A stretch of 15,170 nt of DNA from Deltaproteobacteria bacterium (lineage in GTDB: Bacteria; Desulfobacterota; Desulfobacteria; C00003060; C00003106). Made by a program: the position numbers and the translations under genes. The stretch is from contig JAFDAE010000033.1 of NCBI GenBank assembly GCA_019314005.1, positions 1 to 15,170 of the forward strand, in the 5' to 3' direction. Under the pieces are notes generated by a model, which was not told the DNA's origin, did no database searches, and saw only the letters and a program-made list of their open reading frames with translations. Shown here in pieces: positions 15,036 to 15,170 of this stretch. Position 1 is the first letter of the stretch, and every line of letters begins with the position of its first letter.

Positions 15036-15170
15036 TCATGGCAAAAACTCCTGACATCGACTGCAAAACGTGGGACCTTTGCGATCGGTATCGTAGAGGC
15101 TGTTGGAAAAATGCATCACGCAGGTAGGTTGCGGGCAGTGACCTATTCCCAAGAGGTGACCTACCTCATG
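15036..15170 (-). CDS. Archaemetzincin family zinc metallopeptidase, C-terminal fragment (runs off the right edge)
   Basis: The last 44 residues are visible, read leftward from the window edge to the TGA at 15038-15036. They start [12 protein letters not shown], the zinc-binding HExxHxxGxxH signature (three His ligands and the general base Glu) followed by the archaemetzincin-specific Cys. PTCVM is the second Cys plus the Met-turn region, and FCSRCQEFL completes the CX4C...CX2C second zinc site that separates archaemetzincins from other metzincins. The full protein is usually about 180 residues, so about three quarters lie outside. Its biological substrate is not known. It precedes the CapA-like gene by 22 bases on the same strand. 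Confidence 0.9.
   Translation of the reverse strand, partial: HEVGHLLGIGHCPQPTCVMHFSNSLYDTDRKGPTFCSRCQEFLP

Noticed and set aside
15122..15166. Inverted repeat AGGTAGGT/ACCTACCT and direct repeat GTGACCTA at the right edge, resembling a mobile-element end
   Set aside because: The region is fully explained as archaemetzincin coding sequence on the minus strand, with an intact zinc-binding signature; the repeats come from codons of conserved residues.

Overview
This window looks like chromosomal DNA from a Gram-negative bacterium. The supporting signs are an exported carbonic anhydrase with a signal peptide, a lipobox lipoprotein and a WbqC-family surface-polysaccharide protein. GC content looks fairly balanced, and the gene mix plus the GGGGACGTT-type intergenic repeats remind me of Desulfobacterota (former Deltaproteobacteria) and their environmental relatives. 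That placement is an impression, not a demonstrated result.

Layout. (1) 1-1281: the first 27 codons of recQ run leftward off the edge. A 405-base divergent region follows, carrying a 147-base foldback sequence, and then a periplasmic beta-class carbonic anhydrase. (2) 1282-7273: a hairpin-rich leader, then carA, carB and purF, tightly packed and all rightward, for carbamoyl phosphate (pyrimidine and arginine supply) and the first step of purine synthesis. (3) 7274-9369: a promoter-bearing gap and an orphan PAS-PAS histidine kinase. (4) 9451-12809: a THUMP/RlmL-type RNA methyltransferase, an unknown lipoprotein, an unknown multi-pass membrane protein, a remnant of a DUF2071 (YqjF-like) gene, and a small class I SAM methyltransferase, all rightward with short gaps. 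(5) 12931-15170: a WbqC-family protein, a repeat-rich convergent gap, then leftward a CapA-like phosphoesterase-fold protein and, at the edge, the C-terminus of an archaemetzincin.

The most striking feature is the carA-carB junction. CarA stops at residue 325, before the conserved C-terminal segment that supplies the His and Glu of the glutaminase triad, and the reading frames of carA and carB overlap by 32 bases. CarB resumes family-like sequence only at its tenth codon. This is best explained by a deletion of roughly 150 bases that removed the end of carA and the native start of carB (or by an assembly error that mimics one). If real, carbamoyl-phosphate synthesis here would depend on free ammonia. 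A second, similar scar is the DUF2071 remnant at 12015-12185.

Two edge genes shorter than 50 codons are recognisable from motifs: recQ by its FRxGQEE motif and archaemetzincin by its HExxHxxGxxHC...CVM zinc signature. No CRISPR array, tRNA, rRNA or transposase gene was seen. I see no clear evidence of a wholly new multi-gene system. The best candidates for undescribed biology are the altered CarA, the cysteine-bearing PAS kinase, and the lipoprotein/membrane-protein pair.
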